DNA from: Campylobacter geochelonis
GTDB taxonomy: Bacteria; Campylobacterota; Campylobacteria; Campylobacterales; Campylobacteraceae
Assembly: GCF_013201685.1 (NCBI RefSeq)
Contig: NZ_CP053844.1
Coordinates: 1,488,001 to 1,552,000 of the forward strand
Reading direction: 5' to 3'
Length of the DNA: 64,000 bases
Part shown: positions 36,370 through 46,171 of the stretch, piece after piece
How positions within the stretch are numbered: position 1 is the first letter of the stretch
Layout: every line of letters starts with the position of its first letter
The notes under the pieces: generated by a model
What the model was told of the DNA's origin: nothing
The model's input: the letters and a program-made list of their open reading frames with translations, nothing else
Database searches by the model: none
Position numbers and translations under genes: made by a program

Positions 36370-36898
36370 AGAGAAAAAATACCTTTTAAGCACGATTAGA
36401 AGCATAAACGACTTCCCAAAACCTGGTATTGTATTTCGCGATATAACGACACTTTTAAACAACAAAGATGCATTTAACTTTTTAATGGATCATTTAGAAA
36501 AACGTTATAAAAGCTACAATCTTGACTTTATAACCGGTATTGAAAGTCGTGGTTTTATCTTTGGGGCTGCCCTTGCTTCAAGACTTCGCCTACCTTTTGT
36601 GCCGATTAGAAAGCCAAAAAAGCTTCCATATATAACAATTTCACAAAAATACTCACTTGAGTATGGTGTCGATGAGATTGAAATTCATATCGATGCGTTT
36701 TCAAGTGTAAAAGATGCGAAAGTCTTGCTAGTTGATGATTTGATAGCAACTGGAGGAACGGCAAAAGCTTCTGTTGAACTTATAAACCAAACAAATGCAA
36801 CTTGCGTTGAAGCCTGTTTTTTAATCGATTTAAAAGACTTAAATGGTGCAAATTTAGTCTCAAAACTAACTCCGCTTTACTCTATTTTAGAGGTTTAG
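36350..36898 (+). CDS. apt: adenine phosphoribosyltransferase
   Basis: Salvages adenine to AMP using PRPP. 182 residues with the PRPP-binding motif [16 protein letters not shown] (about residues 125-140) and the type-specific [13 protein letters not shown] near 60-72. AAGG six bases before the ATG at 36350, inside the preceding gene. Confidence 0.96.
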   Translation: MIEMTNEEKKYLLSTIRSINDFPKPGIVFRDITTLLNNKDAFNFLMDHLEKRYKSYNLDFITGIESRGFIFGAALASRLRLPFVPIRKPKKLPYITISQKYSLEYGVDEIEIHIDAFSSVKDAKVLLVDDLIATGGTAKASVELINQTNATCVEACFLIDLKDLNGANLVSKLTPLYSILEV

Positions 36899-37513
36899 AT
36901 GGAGGAAATTTTAAAAGAATGGATGATAAATTATCATCAATACGCCTACATAATACTATTTTTTTGGTGTTTGTTAGAAGGCGAGTTAGCGCTTATTTTA
37001 GGTGGAATTTTAGCACATGAGGGTCATGTTGATATAGGTTTTGCTATATTTGTAGCTGGGCTTGGAGCTTTTGTAGGAGATCAAATTTACTTCTATATTG
37101 GCAGATATAACAAAAAATACATTACAAAAAAACTAAACAAGCAAAAACGCAAATTTGCAGTCGCTCATCTGATGCTTCAAAAATACGGCTGGCCGATTGT
37201 ATTTTTACAACGCTATATCTATGGGTTTCGTGCGATAATTCCGATGAGTATCGGTATCACAAGATATAGCGCTAAAACTTTTGCCATTATAAATTTAATC
37301 AGCGGTTGGGTTTGGGCTGCTATAACTATACTTTTAGCTTGGTATTTTGGGCAAGAAATTTGGAAAGCAGTTGGCTGGATGGAAAAACACTGGTATGCGG
37401 CTATACCGATTATAGCGTGCTTTTTTGCGGTGATTTACTATATTTTTAAAGAGATTGAAAAGAAAATATTAAACGAAAGAAAAGGAAAAAATAGTGAAAT
37501 TAACATTAGTTGA
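36899..37513 (+). CDS. DedA family membrane protein
   Basis: 204 residues with about five hydrophobic segments. The family motif F-L-Q-R-Y-I-Y-G-F-R near residue 101-110, with G-D-Q-I-Y-F-Y-I-G before it, identifies DedA (SNARE-associated/VTT domain). DedA proteins are linked to lipid flipping and membrane potential. Starts at the base after apt and overlaps pepA by 20 bases. Confidence 0.9.
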   Translation: MEEILKEWMINYHQYAYIILFFWCLLEGELALILGGILAHEGHVDIGFAIFVAGLGAFVGDQIYFYIGRYNKKYITKKLNKQKRKFAVAHLMLQKYGWPIVFLQRYIYGFRAIIPMSIGITRYSAKTFAIINLISGWVWAAITILLAWYFGQEIWKAVGWMEKHWYAAIPIIACFFAVIYYIFKEIEKKILNERKGKNSEINIS

Positions 37514-38948
37514 TAAGCCGATAGATGAAATTTCGGCTGATTTTGAAGTGATTTTGGTAGTTGATAAAAACTTAGAGCATAAATTCATAAAAGATAGTGA
37601 TAAATTTGAACTTTTAAACTATAAAGGTGATACAAATTTACTACTTCTTGAATCAAAACGCCTATATATCGGCATTAAAAAGCTAGAAAGCGATCAAATC
37701 AGAAAAGCACTAGCAAGTGCTTATAACACGCTTAAAGTTTATAATATAACAAATTTTAAAGTCGCATCATATCTTGGCGAATGCACCACAAAAAGCTATA
37801 TGGCGCTAGCTGAGGGGCTTTATCTTGGAAGTTATGAGTTTAACAAATACAAAAGCGAAAAGAAAAAATATACTCTAAAAGAAATTTTTATCTCATCAAG
37901 CGAATTTAGTGGCAAAACTATCAACTTACAAAAAGCGCAAAATGGACTTAAATTTGGCAAAATCATAGCAGATGCGACAAACTACGCAAAAGATGGCGTG
38001 AATGAAATCCCAGAAATTTACACTCCACAAAAAATGGCAAGCGAGGCTGAAATTCTAGCTGCTGGTTATGATAGCGTAGAGTGCGAAATATACGACGAGG
38101 AGTTTTTACAAGAACAGAACATGAACGCATTTTTAGCGGTAAATCGCTCATCAGTTCATCCTCCACGCCTTATACATCTAGTTTACAAGCCAGATGGCGA
38201 GGCTAAAAAACGAGTCGTTTTTGTCGGTAAAGGGCTAACTTATGATAGTGGCGGGTTAAGTTTAAAGCCAAGCGATTATATGCTTACGATGAAGTGCGAC
38301 AAAAGTGGTGCGCTCGCTGCAATGGGCATTATAAAAGGTGCGGCAGAACTTGAGCTGCCATTTGAAATTCACGCCGTTATCGGTGCAACTGAAAATATGA
38401 TAGGCGGAAACTCATATAAACCTGATGATGTTTTAATATCTCGAAGTGGCGTAACTATCGAGGTTAGAAACACAGATGCTGAGGGGCGCTTGGTGCTAGC
38501 TGATTGTCTAAGCTGGGCTCAAGAGCTAAAACCTGATTTACTAATCGATATGGCGACACTAACTGGGGCTTGCGTTGTGGGGCTTGGTGAGTTTACAATC
38601 GGGCTTTTAGGCAACAACGAAGAGTTTAAACTAGAGTATAAAAAAGTAACCAAAGCAAGTGGCGAGCTTATGAGTGTATTGGAATTTAATGATTATTTAA
38701 GAGAGCTTATCAAAAGCAACATCGCCGATGTCAGCAACACCGCTTCAAGCAGATACGGCGGAACAACGACAGCTGGGCTGTTTTTGGATAAATTTATAAA
38801 AGATGAGTATAAAGACAGATGGCTTCATCTTGATATCGCAGGACCTGCGTATCTTGAAAAAGCGTGGGGATATAACCAAATCGGCGCTACTGGAGCTGGA
38901 GTAAGAGCAAATTTATACTATCTATATAACTTAGCAAAGGAGTCTTAA
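37494..38948 (+). CDS. pepA: leucyl/cytosol aminopeptidase (M17)
   Basis: Hexameric two-metal aminopeptidase. 484 residues: N-terminal domain, then the catalytic domain with the metal-binding lysine and aspartate in VGKGLTYDSGGLSLKP, M-K-C-D-K-S-G-A with the second aspartate, and the M17 signature N-T-D-A-E-G-R-L. The start is GTG with AAAGGA in front. It overlaps ychF by TAATG. Confidence 0.96.
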   Translation: MKLTLVDKPIDEISADFEVILVVDKNLEHKFIKDSDKFELLNYKGDTNLLLLESKRLYIGIKKLESDQIRKALASAYNTLKVYNITNFKVASYLGECTTKSYMALAEGLYLGSYEFNKYKSEKKKYTLKEIFISSSEFSGKTINLQKAQNGLKFGKIIADATNYAKDGVNEIPEIYTPQKMASEAEILAAGYDSVECEIYDEEFLQEQNMNAFLAVNRSSVHPPRLIHLVYKPDGEAKKRVVFVGKGLTYDSGGLSLKPSDYMLTMKCDKSGALAAMGIIKGAAELELPFEIHAVIGATENMIGGNSYKPDDVLISRSGVTIEVRNTDAEGRLVLADCLSWAQELKPDLLIDMATLTGACVVGLGEFTIGLLGNNEEFKLEYKKVTKASGELMSVLEFNDYLRELIKSNIADVSNTASSRYGGTTTAGLFLDKFIKDEYKDRWLHLDIAGPAYLEKAWGYNQIGATGAGVRANLYYLYNLAKES

Positions 38949-40051
38949 TGGGACTAGCTGTAGGCATCGTAGGACTCCCAAATGTGGGCAAATCAACAAC
39001 TTTTAACGCTCTTACAAAGGCACAAAACGCAGAAGCGCAAAACTATCCATTTTGCACAATCGAGCCAAACAAAGCCATCGTGCCAGTGCCTGATGTAAGG
39101 CTAAAAGAGCTTGCTAAAATCGTGATTCCAAACAAAATTCAATACTCAACTATCGAATTTGTCGATATTGCTGGACTTGTAAAAGGAGCTAGCAAGGGCG
39201 AAGGGCTTGGGAATAAATTTCTTTCAAACATTAGAGAAACCGAAATCATCCTTCATATAGTTCGTTGCTTTGATGATGAAAACATCACTCATGTTGAGGG
39301 CAAAATCGATCCGATTCGCGATATCGAAATCATACAAACCGAGCTTATTTTAGCCGATATCGAGCAACTAAGCAGAAAAATAGAACGCCTAAACAAAGAG
39401 GTAAAATCAAACCAAAAAGGGGCAAAAGAGCAACTTGAAATCGCTACAAAACTACTTGAGCATTTAAATAATGGAGAGAGTGCAAGTAGCTTTGAAGAGT
39501 TTACAAGCGATGCATTTAGCGAACTTAATAAAGAGCTTCGCTTGCTTTCTGCTAAAGAGGTGGTTTATGGAGCAAATGTCGATGAAGAAGGAATCGCACA
39601 AGATAATGAGTATGTAAAAACACTTAAAGAATACGCCGCAAAAAGCAACCACGAAGTGATAAAACTATGCGCTAAAATCGAAGAAGAGCTTGTAGGACTT
39701 GAAGATGATGAGGCAAAAGAGATGTTAGAAAGCCTTGGATCTAGCGAGAGTGGGCTTGAGCATATCATACGAACGGCTTTTGCAAAACTAAATTTAATCA
39801 GCTACTTTACAGCTGGAGTTATAGAAGTTCGTGCATGGACGATAACAAAGGGCTGGAAAGCGCCAAAAGCGGCTAGTGTTATACATAATGACTTTGAGCG
39901 AGGATTTATCAGAGCTGAAGTTATAGCTTATGATGACTATGTAGCGTGCGGTGGCGAAAGCAAGGCAAAAGAGGCTGGAAAAATGAGGTTAGAGGGCAAA
40001 GAGTATGTTGTTGCCGATGGCGATGTAATGCACTTTAGGTTTAATGTTTAA
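38948..40051 (+). CDS. ychF: redox-regulated ATPase YchF
   Basis: Obg-family P-loop protein that prefers ATP over GTP and associates with ribosomes. 367 residues with G-L-P-N-V-G-K-S-T near residue 8-16, DIAGLVKGASKGEGLGNKFL switch II, a coiled-coil insertion (about 130-200), and a C-terminal TGS domain (A-W-T-I-T-K-G-W-K-A-P). Last of the rpiB run, with a strong terminator after it. Confidence 0.97.
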   Translation: MGLAVGIVGLPNVGKSTTFNALTKAQNAEAQNYPFCTIEPNKAIVPVPDVRLKELAKIVIPNKIQYSTIEFVDIAGLVKGASKGEGLGNKFLSNIRETEIILHIVRCFDDENITHVEGKIDPIRDIEIIQTELILADIEQLSRKIERLNKEVKSNQKGAKEQLEIATKLLEHLNNGESASSFEEFTSDAFSELNKELRLLSAKEVVYGANVDEEGIAQDNEYVKTLKEYAAKSNHEVIKLCAKIEEELVGLEDDEAKEMLESLGSSESGLEHIIRTAFAKLNLISYFTAGVIEVRAWTITKGWKAPKAASVIHNDFERGFIRAEVIAYDDYVACGGESKAKEAGKMRLEGKEYVVADGDVMHFRFNV

Positions 40052-40081
40052 GCTAAATCTAAAATAAAATCTTTATAAAAA

Positions 40082-40116
40082 TAGGTAAATTTTGCTTAAA
40101 AGGTAAAATTTACCTA
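40082..40116 (+). terminator. terminator after ychF
   Basis: TAGGTAAATTTT (40082-40093) pairs perfectly with AAAATTTACCTA (40105-40116) around an 11-base loop, 30 bases after the stop. Confidence 0.7.
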
Positions 40117-40201
40117 AATTTGAAGCTAAATTTAGCTCTTTTCTAGGCTTAGTTTTCAAATTCAATGCTTCTCTTTTTTGCTTTTATCTTAATAATTTTT
40201 T

Positions 40202-40971
40202 AGGCTCAAGACAAGTTAAAAACTTTTAAAGGGGTTTTTAACTACTATGCTATCGATGAAAAACAAATACATATACCGTTCCCTAATTTCTGAAAAGAAA
40301 TTTTGTGAAATTCTCAAGTATTTTTGCCTTGATTTAGAAGCTGTAAAGATAGCTGAAATTTGTAATACTTCTAGAAATTCTATCAATAAAATTCTAAAAG
40401 AGATAAGAATTTTAATGGCACAAGAATGCGAGGAAATTTCTAAATTTGATGGCGAGATAGAAATAGATGAAAGCTACTTTTTACTTCGCTTTGCTAGTAA
40501 CTGTAAATAGAAGGAGCTAAAAGAGTAAGAGGCAAAAGAGGCATAGGTGCAGCTAATAAACAACTAGTATTTGGTATGTTAAAACAAGAATGGTAAGGTC
40601 TATACACAAGTAGTTAAAAACTGCAGTGCAAGTGAGCTAGTGTCAATATTAAGAGAGTTTAGTGAGCTAAATGAGAGTATTATTTACTCTGATAGTTGCA
40701 GAGCTTATGATGGTTTAGTGGATTATGGAGCAAAAGCTCATTACCGTATAAAACACTGCAAAAATGAATTCGCTAATGGTAAAATTACATAAATGGTATA
40801 GAGAATTTCTGGGGTTATGCAAAGCATAGGTTAAGTAAATTTAAAGGCATAAAAAAGATAATTTTATATTGCACTTAAAAGAGTGTGAATTTAGGTTTAA
40901 TAACAGAGAAAACTTATATCAAATTTTACTTAAATTGATAAGAGAAAATCCGCTTAACTTGTTTTGAGCCT
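40202..40971. mobile_element. IS1595-family insertion sequence, inactive, with 18-base terminal inverted repeats
   Basis: 770 bases bounded by AGGCTCAAGACAAGTTAA (40202-40219) and TTAACTTGTTTTGAGCCT (40954-40971), which are inverted copies with one mismatch. Between them lies a broken ISXO2-like transposase. The flanks do not show a clear eight-base target duplication, so it is old or was moved by recombination. It separates ychF from the lactate genes. Confidence 0.85.
40247..40967 (+). pseudogene. ISXO2-like (IS1595 family) transposase, multiply broken
   Basis: The intact N-terminal part (helix-turn-helix-like, residues 1-75) leads to D-G-E-I-E-I-D-E-S-Y-F with the first catalytic aspartate. 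A 32-base stretch (40481-40512) that does not belong in the family then breaks the frame. Afterwards come G-A-K-R-V-R-G-K-R-G-I-G, a frameshift near 40590, Y-S-D-S-C-R-A-Y-D-G-L (second aspartate), shifts near 40792 and 40858, and G-I-E-N-F-W-G-Y-A-K-H-R-L-S-K-F-K-G (catalytic glutamate). The final codons run into the right inverted repeat. Confidence 0.85.
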
Positions 40972-41247
40972 TGAATTTAATAAAAAACAATACTTAAAAA
41001 TCAAATTTAAATCAGCGTTATTTTTAACCTATAAATTTATAAAAGTTAAGTTGTTAAAATTATAAACTACTCTACATAGCATATTTTTTTAAATTCTTTA
41101 CGAAAGTGGCATGTATTTAGGAAGAAAATATTGGTTAATAAAAATAAAAAATATAGCATTAGTAAAATATTTTATATATTTTTGCAAGATGTGTCAAAAC
41201 AACTAAAAATAAAATCTTTAAATTTAAAATTCTAAAGCCGTTAAAAT
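40972..41247. other. AT-rich gap between the insertion sequence and the lactate operon
   Basis: No gene, repeat or hairpin recognised before the lutC terminator. Confidence 0.5.
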
Positions 41248-41280
41248 GGGCTAAATTTAGCACTCAGCCAAATTTAGCCC
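41248..41280 (-). terminator. terminator of the lactate utilization operon
   Basis: GGGCTAAATTT (41248-41258) and AAATTTAGCCC (41270-41280) form an 11-base stem seven bases after the lutC stop; ATTTTAA follows on the minus strand. Confidence 0.7.
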
Positions 41281-41286
41281 CATATT

Positions 41287-41928
41287 TTAGTATAAAATCA
41301 CATAAACGATTTGCGAACCATGAACTCCAAGAACAGTTATAAGCTCTATATCAGCCGTTCTTGATGGGCCAGAGATGAAGATTATATTAGTTGGAAATCT
41401 TCCATCTTCCTCTTTTATCTGATTTAGCGCCCCACTCATACTTTTAGTCATATTCTCTTTTTTAAGTAGCACAACGCATACTTTTGGAGTTAGACTTAAA
41501 AGTCGTGGTTGCTCTTTGCTTGATGCTACGCAAAAAACTCCATGCGAGCTAACGCCCATTCTAGCTTGTATGATAGAAAAATCATACTCAAAAAGTCTTT
41601 CTTTGAAATTCTCTATCTCATTATCAAAAGCAAATTTAGTACTTATATCAACTTTTTCTACATCTATAGGTAAATTTACTGGATAAAGTAGGTTTTTTAC
41701 CTCCTCTTTTTTGATAATTTCGTTGATTTTCTCTTCTATTTCCGACTTATCACACTCGATTACAAACGCTCTATTTTCAGCCACACGAGTTTTAAACTCG
41801 CTTAGCAAATCATTATTTTCGTTTGCATTTTTTATAAATTTAACCGGATCTGGCGTTGGCTCTACGACAAGCCCTTCGATTTTTTTCGCCTCTCTTATGC
41901 GAGATAGTATATCTTCTTTACTACTCAT
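41287..41928 (-). CDS. lutC: L-lactate utilization protein LutC (LUD domain)
   Basis: 213 residues, one LUD domain, with the family pattern A-D-I-E-L-I-T-V-L-G-V-H-G near the C-terminus. Part of the three-protein LutABC (LldEFG) L-lactate dehydrogenase that feeds electrons to menaquinone. The start has AAGGAGTAAGAT and overlaps lutB by eight bases. Confidence 0.92.
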   Translation of the reverse strand: MSSKEDILSRIREAKKIEGLVVEPTPDPVKFIKNANENNDLLSEFKTRVAENRAFVIECDKSEIEEKINEIIKKEEVKNLLYPVNLPIDVEKVDISTKFAFDNEIENFKERLFEYDFSIIQARMGVSSHGVFCVASSKEQPRLLSLTPKVCVVLLKKENMTKSMSGALNQIKEEDGRFPTNIIFISGPSRTADIELITVLGVHGSQIVYVILY

Positions 41929-43345
41929 ATCTTACTCCTTGCATGTTTGAAACCTCTTTATAAACATCTATACCAAAATTTGATAGATTTTTATACTTAG
42001 TCCATTTGTTTACAACAGGAACAAAGCCTGAAACCATATGAATAGGAGTGTTAAACATCCTAGCGGCTTTAACGCCATTTCTAAATATCCATCCGTTAGT
42101 AAAGGCAGTTGTAACGGCTTTGAAAACCATCTTTTCGGCTATATTTTTACTTAAATTTTGTGTTCCAAAAGGTGGATTATCTCCATCTCCGACCTTATCT
42201 CTTCTTAGCTTTCTTATCATATCAGCAAGCGGGATTTTTACCGGACATACCGCACTACATCTGTTACAAAGGCTGCATAGAGTTACTACATCGCCATGCT
42301 CATCCATACCAAAAATTTGAGGATCGATTACATCTCCTATAGGACCAGGATAAGTTGCTTGATAGCTGTGTCCGCCGATTTTATCATATACTGGACAAAA
42401 GTTCATACAGGTTCCACACCTAATACATCTTAAAACTTCATGATAGTCCTCATGTCTTAGCATATCTGTTCGTCTGTTATCAAAAAGCACTATATGACAC
42501 TCTTTTGGGCCATCAAGTTCGCCTTCTCGTCTTGGACCTGAGATGATGTTGTTATAGTTTGCTATAAACTGACCAGTAGCTGAAGGTGTTAGCATACTAT
42601 CTACGCTAACTGCATCTTCTACAGTTTCAAGAACTTTTTCTATACCGCAAACGCTGATTAAAACATCAGATATAGTAGTACACATTCTACCATTTCCCTC
42701 ATTTTCAATCATCCATATAGCGCCCTCTTTAGATAAAGCAAAATTTACTCCACCTAGCCCTATACTAAGCTCTTTAAACTCACCTCTAAGATACTCTCTT
42801 GCGATAGCATTTAGTTTCTCTGGTTCGCTCTCTTTTTCAACTCCGAGTTTATCGTGAAAAATTTCGCCTATTTCATAGCGATTTTTGTGAATCGCCGGCA
42901 CTACTATATGAACTGGCGCTTCGTGGATTAGCTGTATTATAACCTCTCCAAGGTCTGTTTCCATAGCTGTAATGCCTCTTTTTTCAAGATAGTGGTTTAG
43001 TCCTATCTCTTCGCTTGCCATAGATTTACCTTTTAGGATTTTGTTAGCCTTTTTTTCAAGCATGATGTTGTATATTATCTCGCAAGCTTCATCGCCATCA
43101 TTAGCCCAATGCACTATAAAGCCGTTTTTCGTAGCATTTGCTTCAAACTCAAGTAGTCTTTCTTCAAGAGAATTTAAAGCTTTGTTTTTTGCATATTTAC
43201 TTTGTTCTCTAAGCTCTTCCCAATTAACAAATTTACTCTCCACCATCTTAGCTCTGTTTGTTTGAAGAGTGTGCATAGCTTTGCTTAAATTTTCTCTAAG
43301 TTGTTTGTTTGCAAGATTTTCTCTTACTATTTCTTCATGTTTCAT
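41921..43345 (-). CDS. lutB: L-lactate utilization iron-sulfur protein LutB
   Basis: 474 residues: an N-terminal LUD domain (about 60-290), then two 4Fe-4S clusters, C-I-R-C-G-T-C-M-N-F-C-P near 306-317 and C-S-L-C-N-R-C-S-A-V-C-P near 356-367, and a C-terminal DUF3390-like tail. Subunit of the LutABC complex that oxidises L-lactate to pyruvate. Overlaps lutA and lutC by a few bases. Confidence 0.95.
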   Translation of the reverse strand: MKHEEIVRENLANKQLRENLSKAMHTLQTNRAKMVESKFVNWEELREQSKYAKNKALNSLEERLLEFEANATKNGFIVHWANDGDEACEIIYNIMLEKKANKILKGKSMASEEIGLNHYLEKRGITAMETDLGEVIIQLIHEAPVHIVVPAIHKNRYEIGEIFHDKLGVEKESEPEKLNAIAREYLRGEFKELSIGLGGVNFALSKEGAIWMIENEGNGRMCTTISDVLISVCGIEKVLETVEDAVSVDSMLTPSATGQFIANYNNIISGPRREGELDGPKECHIVLFDNRRTDMLRHEDYHEVLRCIRCGTCMNFCPVYDKIGGHSYQATYPGPIGDVIDPQIFGMDEHGDVVTLCSLCNRCSAVCPVKIPLADMIRKLRRDKVGDGDNPPFGTQNLSKNIAEKMVFKAVTTAFTNGWIFRNGVKAARMFNTPIHMVSGFVPVVNKWTKYKNLSNFGIDVYKEVSNMQGVRYE

Positions 43346-44082
43346 ATCTTATCTCCATTGAGTCTTGAGAGTATAAAATCGTATAGATGAAGCGCTTTTA
43401 TATTTTTACCATGTTTTGACATAGTTCCAGCTATGTTCATCAAACAGCCTCCATCAGCACTTATTAGGTATTTTACGCCTGTTTCTTCTATATGCTTAAT
43501 CTTTTCAAGCGTCATTGCATTTGAAATTTCAGGCTCTTTTACCGCAAAAGTTCCTCCAAAACCACAGCACTCTTTTTCATACTCTAGTTGCACAAGCTCG
43601 ACATTTTTAAATCTTTTTAAAAGATTTAAATTACTTTCTATGCTTTTTGCTACTCTAAGAGCGTGGCAGTTGCTGTGCCAAGTTACTTTTATAGGCTCAC
43701 CAGCATCTTCATACTTCACATTTAAAACTTTGTCTAAATACACACTTAGTTCAACTATTTTAGAGCTAAATTCTTTGATTTTCTCTTCCTCTTTTTCACC
43801 TTTAAAAAGCTCAACATAATCATGCATCATCATACCAGCACAAGATCCGCTAGGAACTAAAATGGGATAATTTTCGCTAAAAAGCTTAGCATTATAAAGT
43901 GCTACTTCTTTTGTATCGTTAAAATATCCTGTATTGTAAGATGGCTGTCCACAACATGTTTGATCTTTTTTAAAGATTACCTCAATTCCTTCTCGCTGCA
44001 AAAGCTTAATAGCATTTACCACCGTTTTGCCCATCATCGATGCACCCAAACAGGTAGCAAAAAGATAAACTTTTTGTGACAT
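43342..44082 (-). CDS. lutA: L-lactate utilization protein LutA (cysteine-rich CCG domains)
   Basis: 246 residues with two CCG cysteine-rich domains: T-C-C-G-Q-P-S-Y-N-T-G near residue 42-52 and E-C-C-G-F-G-G-T-F near 171-179. These bind an iron-sulfur cluster as in the glycolate oxidase GlcF and heterodisulfide reductase families. First gene of lutABC, 73 bases after lctP with a large palindrome between. Confidence 0.94.
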   Translation of the reverse strand: MSQKVYLFATCLGASMMGKTVVNAIKLLQREGIEVIFKKDQTCCGQPSYNTGYFNDTKEVALYNAKLFSENYPILVPSGSCAGMMMHDYVELFKGEKEEEKIKEFSSKIVELSVYLDKVLNVKYEDAGEPIKVTWHSNCHALRVAKSIESNLNLLKRFKNVELVQLEYEKECCGFGGTFAVKEPEISNAMTLEKIKHIEETGVKYLISADGGCLMNIAGTMSKHGKNIKALHLYDFILSRLNGDKI

Positions 44083-44117
44083 GTAAATCCTTTAAAAAAA
44101 TATATAAGTATTATACA

Positions 44118-44145
44118 TTAAAGTGGATAAATTTATCCACTTTAA
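44118..44145. promoter_or_regulatory. 28-base perfect palindrome between lctP and lutA
   Basis: TTAAAGTGGATAAA followed directly by TTTATCCACTTTAA, with no loop offset, ten bases after the lctP stop and 35 before the lutA ATG. It may be an intercistronic terminator/attenuator that sets the ratio of permease to oxidase, an RNA-stabilising stem, or a dimeric regulator site. A perfect palindrome without a loop and no T run favours one of the latter two. Confidence 0.5.
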
Positions 44146-44154
44146 ACAATTTAT

Positions 44155-45804
44155 TTAAAATAGCGGTATAAGACTTGGCACGATATGAACTATCGACCAT
44201 GAAATAATGCCTGCTATAATGATGAAAAATATCGAATACTTTAGAGTAAATCTAAACAACGAACTCTCTTGTCCTACAAGACCAACCGCCGCACAAGCTA
44301 TAGCTATACTTTGTGGGCTTATCATCTTACCAACAACACCACCAACAGTATTTGCTGCTAAAAATACATAATCTTGAACTCCAAGTTGTTGAGCTGTAAC
44401 TTGCTGAAGTGGACCAAATAGCAAGTTTGAGCTTGTATCACTTCCTGTTAAGAAAACTCCAAGCCAACCAATAACTGGCGAGAAGAAGGCAAACGCTTGA
44501 CCGGTATTTGAAAGAGCTAGACCCATAGTTGCAGCTTGCGCGCTGTTTTTAGCAACATATGCATATGCAACAACTAAACCTATCGTAAGAATAGGAATAC
44601 TCATCTCTTTAATTGTCTCAGTCGCAGCCTCTTTTATCATAGAAGTTTTTAGCTTATAAGCTGCTACTGTTAGGAAAGCAGCCGCTAAAATAGCAGTTCC
44701 GGCAGTTAAAATCAACGGCACAGAAAATACACCACTTAAAGCAGCATTTTGACCCTCTTTGATTATCGGTGCAACTTGGTTGATTTCATTTATAAATGGC
44801 ACTGTAAATTGGAATGTTGTAAACGATAGTGCGCCACCTTTTGCAAACAAAGCTTTGAAAAATGGCATAGTCCATAAAACAACCGTAAGGATAAGAAAAA
44901 CAAACGGAAGCCATGCTTTTATAACAAGTTTAGCGCTCATTTGCTCATTTTCAACATATGGCTCACTTCCTTCGACTCTAAAGATATTTTTTGGTTTCCA
45001 AATCTTTAAAAACGCCGTAGTACAAACAAGCGAAACAACCGCTGAAGTGATATCTGGAAGCTCTGGCCCAACATAACTAGCGGTTACAAACTGAGTTATA
45101 GCAAAGGTTAAAGAAGCTACTAAAATAGCTGGATATGTCTCTTTAACGCCTTTAAATCCATCCATTAAATATACTATGAAAAATGGAACAAATATAGTTA
45201 TAGGAGGAAGCATATGAGCAACCATTGCAGATATATGCACAGGATCAACGCCAACTGCTTTACCCATCGCAATAATTGGAATTCCAACCGCACCAAAAGC
45301 AACTGGAGCTGTGTTTGCTATCATACATAAACCAGCAGCGTATAGTGGGCGAAGTCCAAGACCCATTAAAAGTGCAGCTGTGATAGCAACTGGTCCACCA
45401 AAACCAATCGCACCCTCTAAGAACGCACCAAAACAGAAAGCTATGAGTATAACTTGGATTCTGTGATCTGGAGTTATAGACATAACACTATGTTTTAGTG
45501 TTTCAAAATAACCTGATTTAACAGATAGTTTATATAGGAAAATAGCAGCTAAGATAATCCACGCGATTGGCCACATACCAGTGATAAACCCATAAACAAA
45601 ACTAGAAAGAACTGATTGTATCGGCATGCCATACATTGCGATGGCGATAATACAGCTTAAACCAACAGTTAAAGCCGCCGCAACCCATCCTTTAAGCTTA
45701 AACAAAACAAGAGATGCAAAAAAAAGTAGTATCGGCAAAGATGCCACAAAAGCACTCAGCCAGATATTTCCCAACGGATTATAGACCTGTTCCCAAATTT
45801 CCAT
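44155..45804 (-). CDS. lctP: L-lactate permease
   Basis: Secondary transporter for L-lactate. 549 residues with about 13 membrane helices. The LctP family pattern is clear: F-L-E-G-A-I-G-F-G-G-P-V-A-I-T-A near 128-143, F-L-T-G-S-D-T-S-S-N-L-L-F-G near 447-460, and G-K-M-I-S-P-Q-S-I-A-I-A near the C-terminus. Precedes lutABC on the same strand, so uptake and oxidation are encoded together. AAGGAG before the ATG. Confidence 0.97.
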   Translation of the reverse strand: MEIWEQVYNPLGNIWLSAFVASLPILLFFASLVLFKLKGWVAAALTVGLSCIIAIAMYGMPIQSVLSSFVYGFITGMWPIAWIILAAIFLYKLSVKSGYFETLKHSVMSITPDHRIQVILIAFCFGAFLEGAIGFGGPVAITAALLMGLGLRPLYAAGLCMIANTAPVAFGAVGIPIIAMGKAVGVDPVHISAMVAHMLPPITIFVPFFIVYLMDGFKGVKETYPAILVASLTFAITQFVTASYVGPELPDITSAVVSLVCTTAFLKIWKPKNIFRVEGSEPYVENEQMSAKLVIKAWLPFVFLILTVVLWTMPFFKALFAKGGALSFTTFQFTVPFINEINQVAPIIKEGQNAALSGVFSVPLILTAGTAILAAAFLTVAAYKLKTSMIKEAATETIKEMSIPILTIGLVVAYAYVAKNSAQAATMGLALSNTGQAFAFFSPVIGWLGVFLTGSDTSSNLLFGPLQQVTAQQLGVQDYVFLAANTVGGVVGKMISPQSIAIACAAVGLVGQESSLFRFTLKYSIFFIIIAGIISWSIVHIVPSLIPLF

Positions 45805-45870
45805 AAATTCTCCTTAAATTGACATTTTAAGCTGTTAGATCATAACAACTTTTTTGGAATTTTTGATTTT

Positions 45871-45876
45871 ATTATA
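45871..45876 (-). promoter_or_regulatory. -10 element of lctP
   Basis: TATAAT on the minus strand, about 67 bases before the lctP start, implying a leader of about 60 bases. The remaining gap (45805-46171) shows no riboswitch or operator that I recognise. Confidence 0.45.
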
Positions 45877-46171
45877 ACTAGACTTAAAGCAATGTGCTGG
45901 ATTTGAATATAGTTTGAAAACTTAAATTGTTTTTAATTTTATCAAAATACGCTTTTTTTAATAACCATTTAATTATTTTAGTGCCAATGTGTGGGATTTC
46001 TTATATATGATAACCAAATTTAAACTAATTATTTATTATAGTTTAAATTTATTTAAATAGATTTTATATTGAAATGATAATTTTAGTTTATATTTAAAGT
46101 TAAATTTAACTATTTATTAGTAAAAATTTGTGGGTAAATTTGTTACACTAGAGCAAAATTTCTTTAAAATT

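Noticed and set aside
40194-40979. Target-site duplication around the IS1595 element
   Set aside because: The eight bases outside each end do not match beyond shared AT-richness.
43433-43819. 128-residue ORF opposite lutA
   Set aside because: Antisense shadow of lutA with its CCG domains; no ribosome site.
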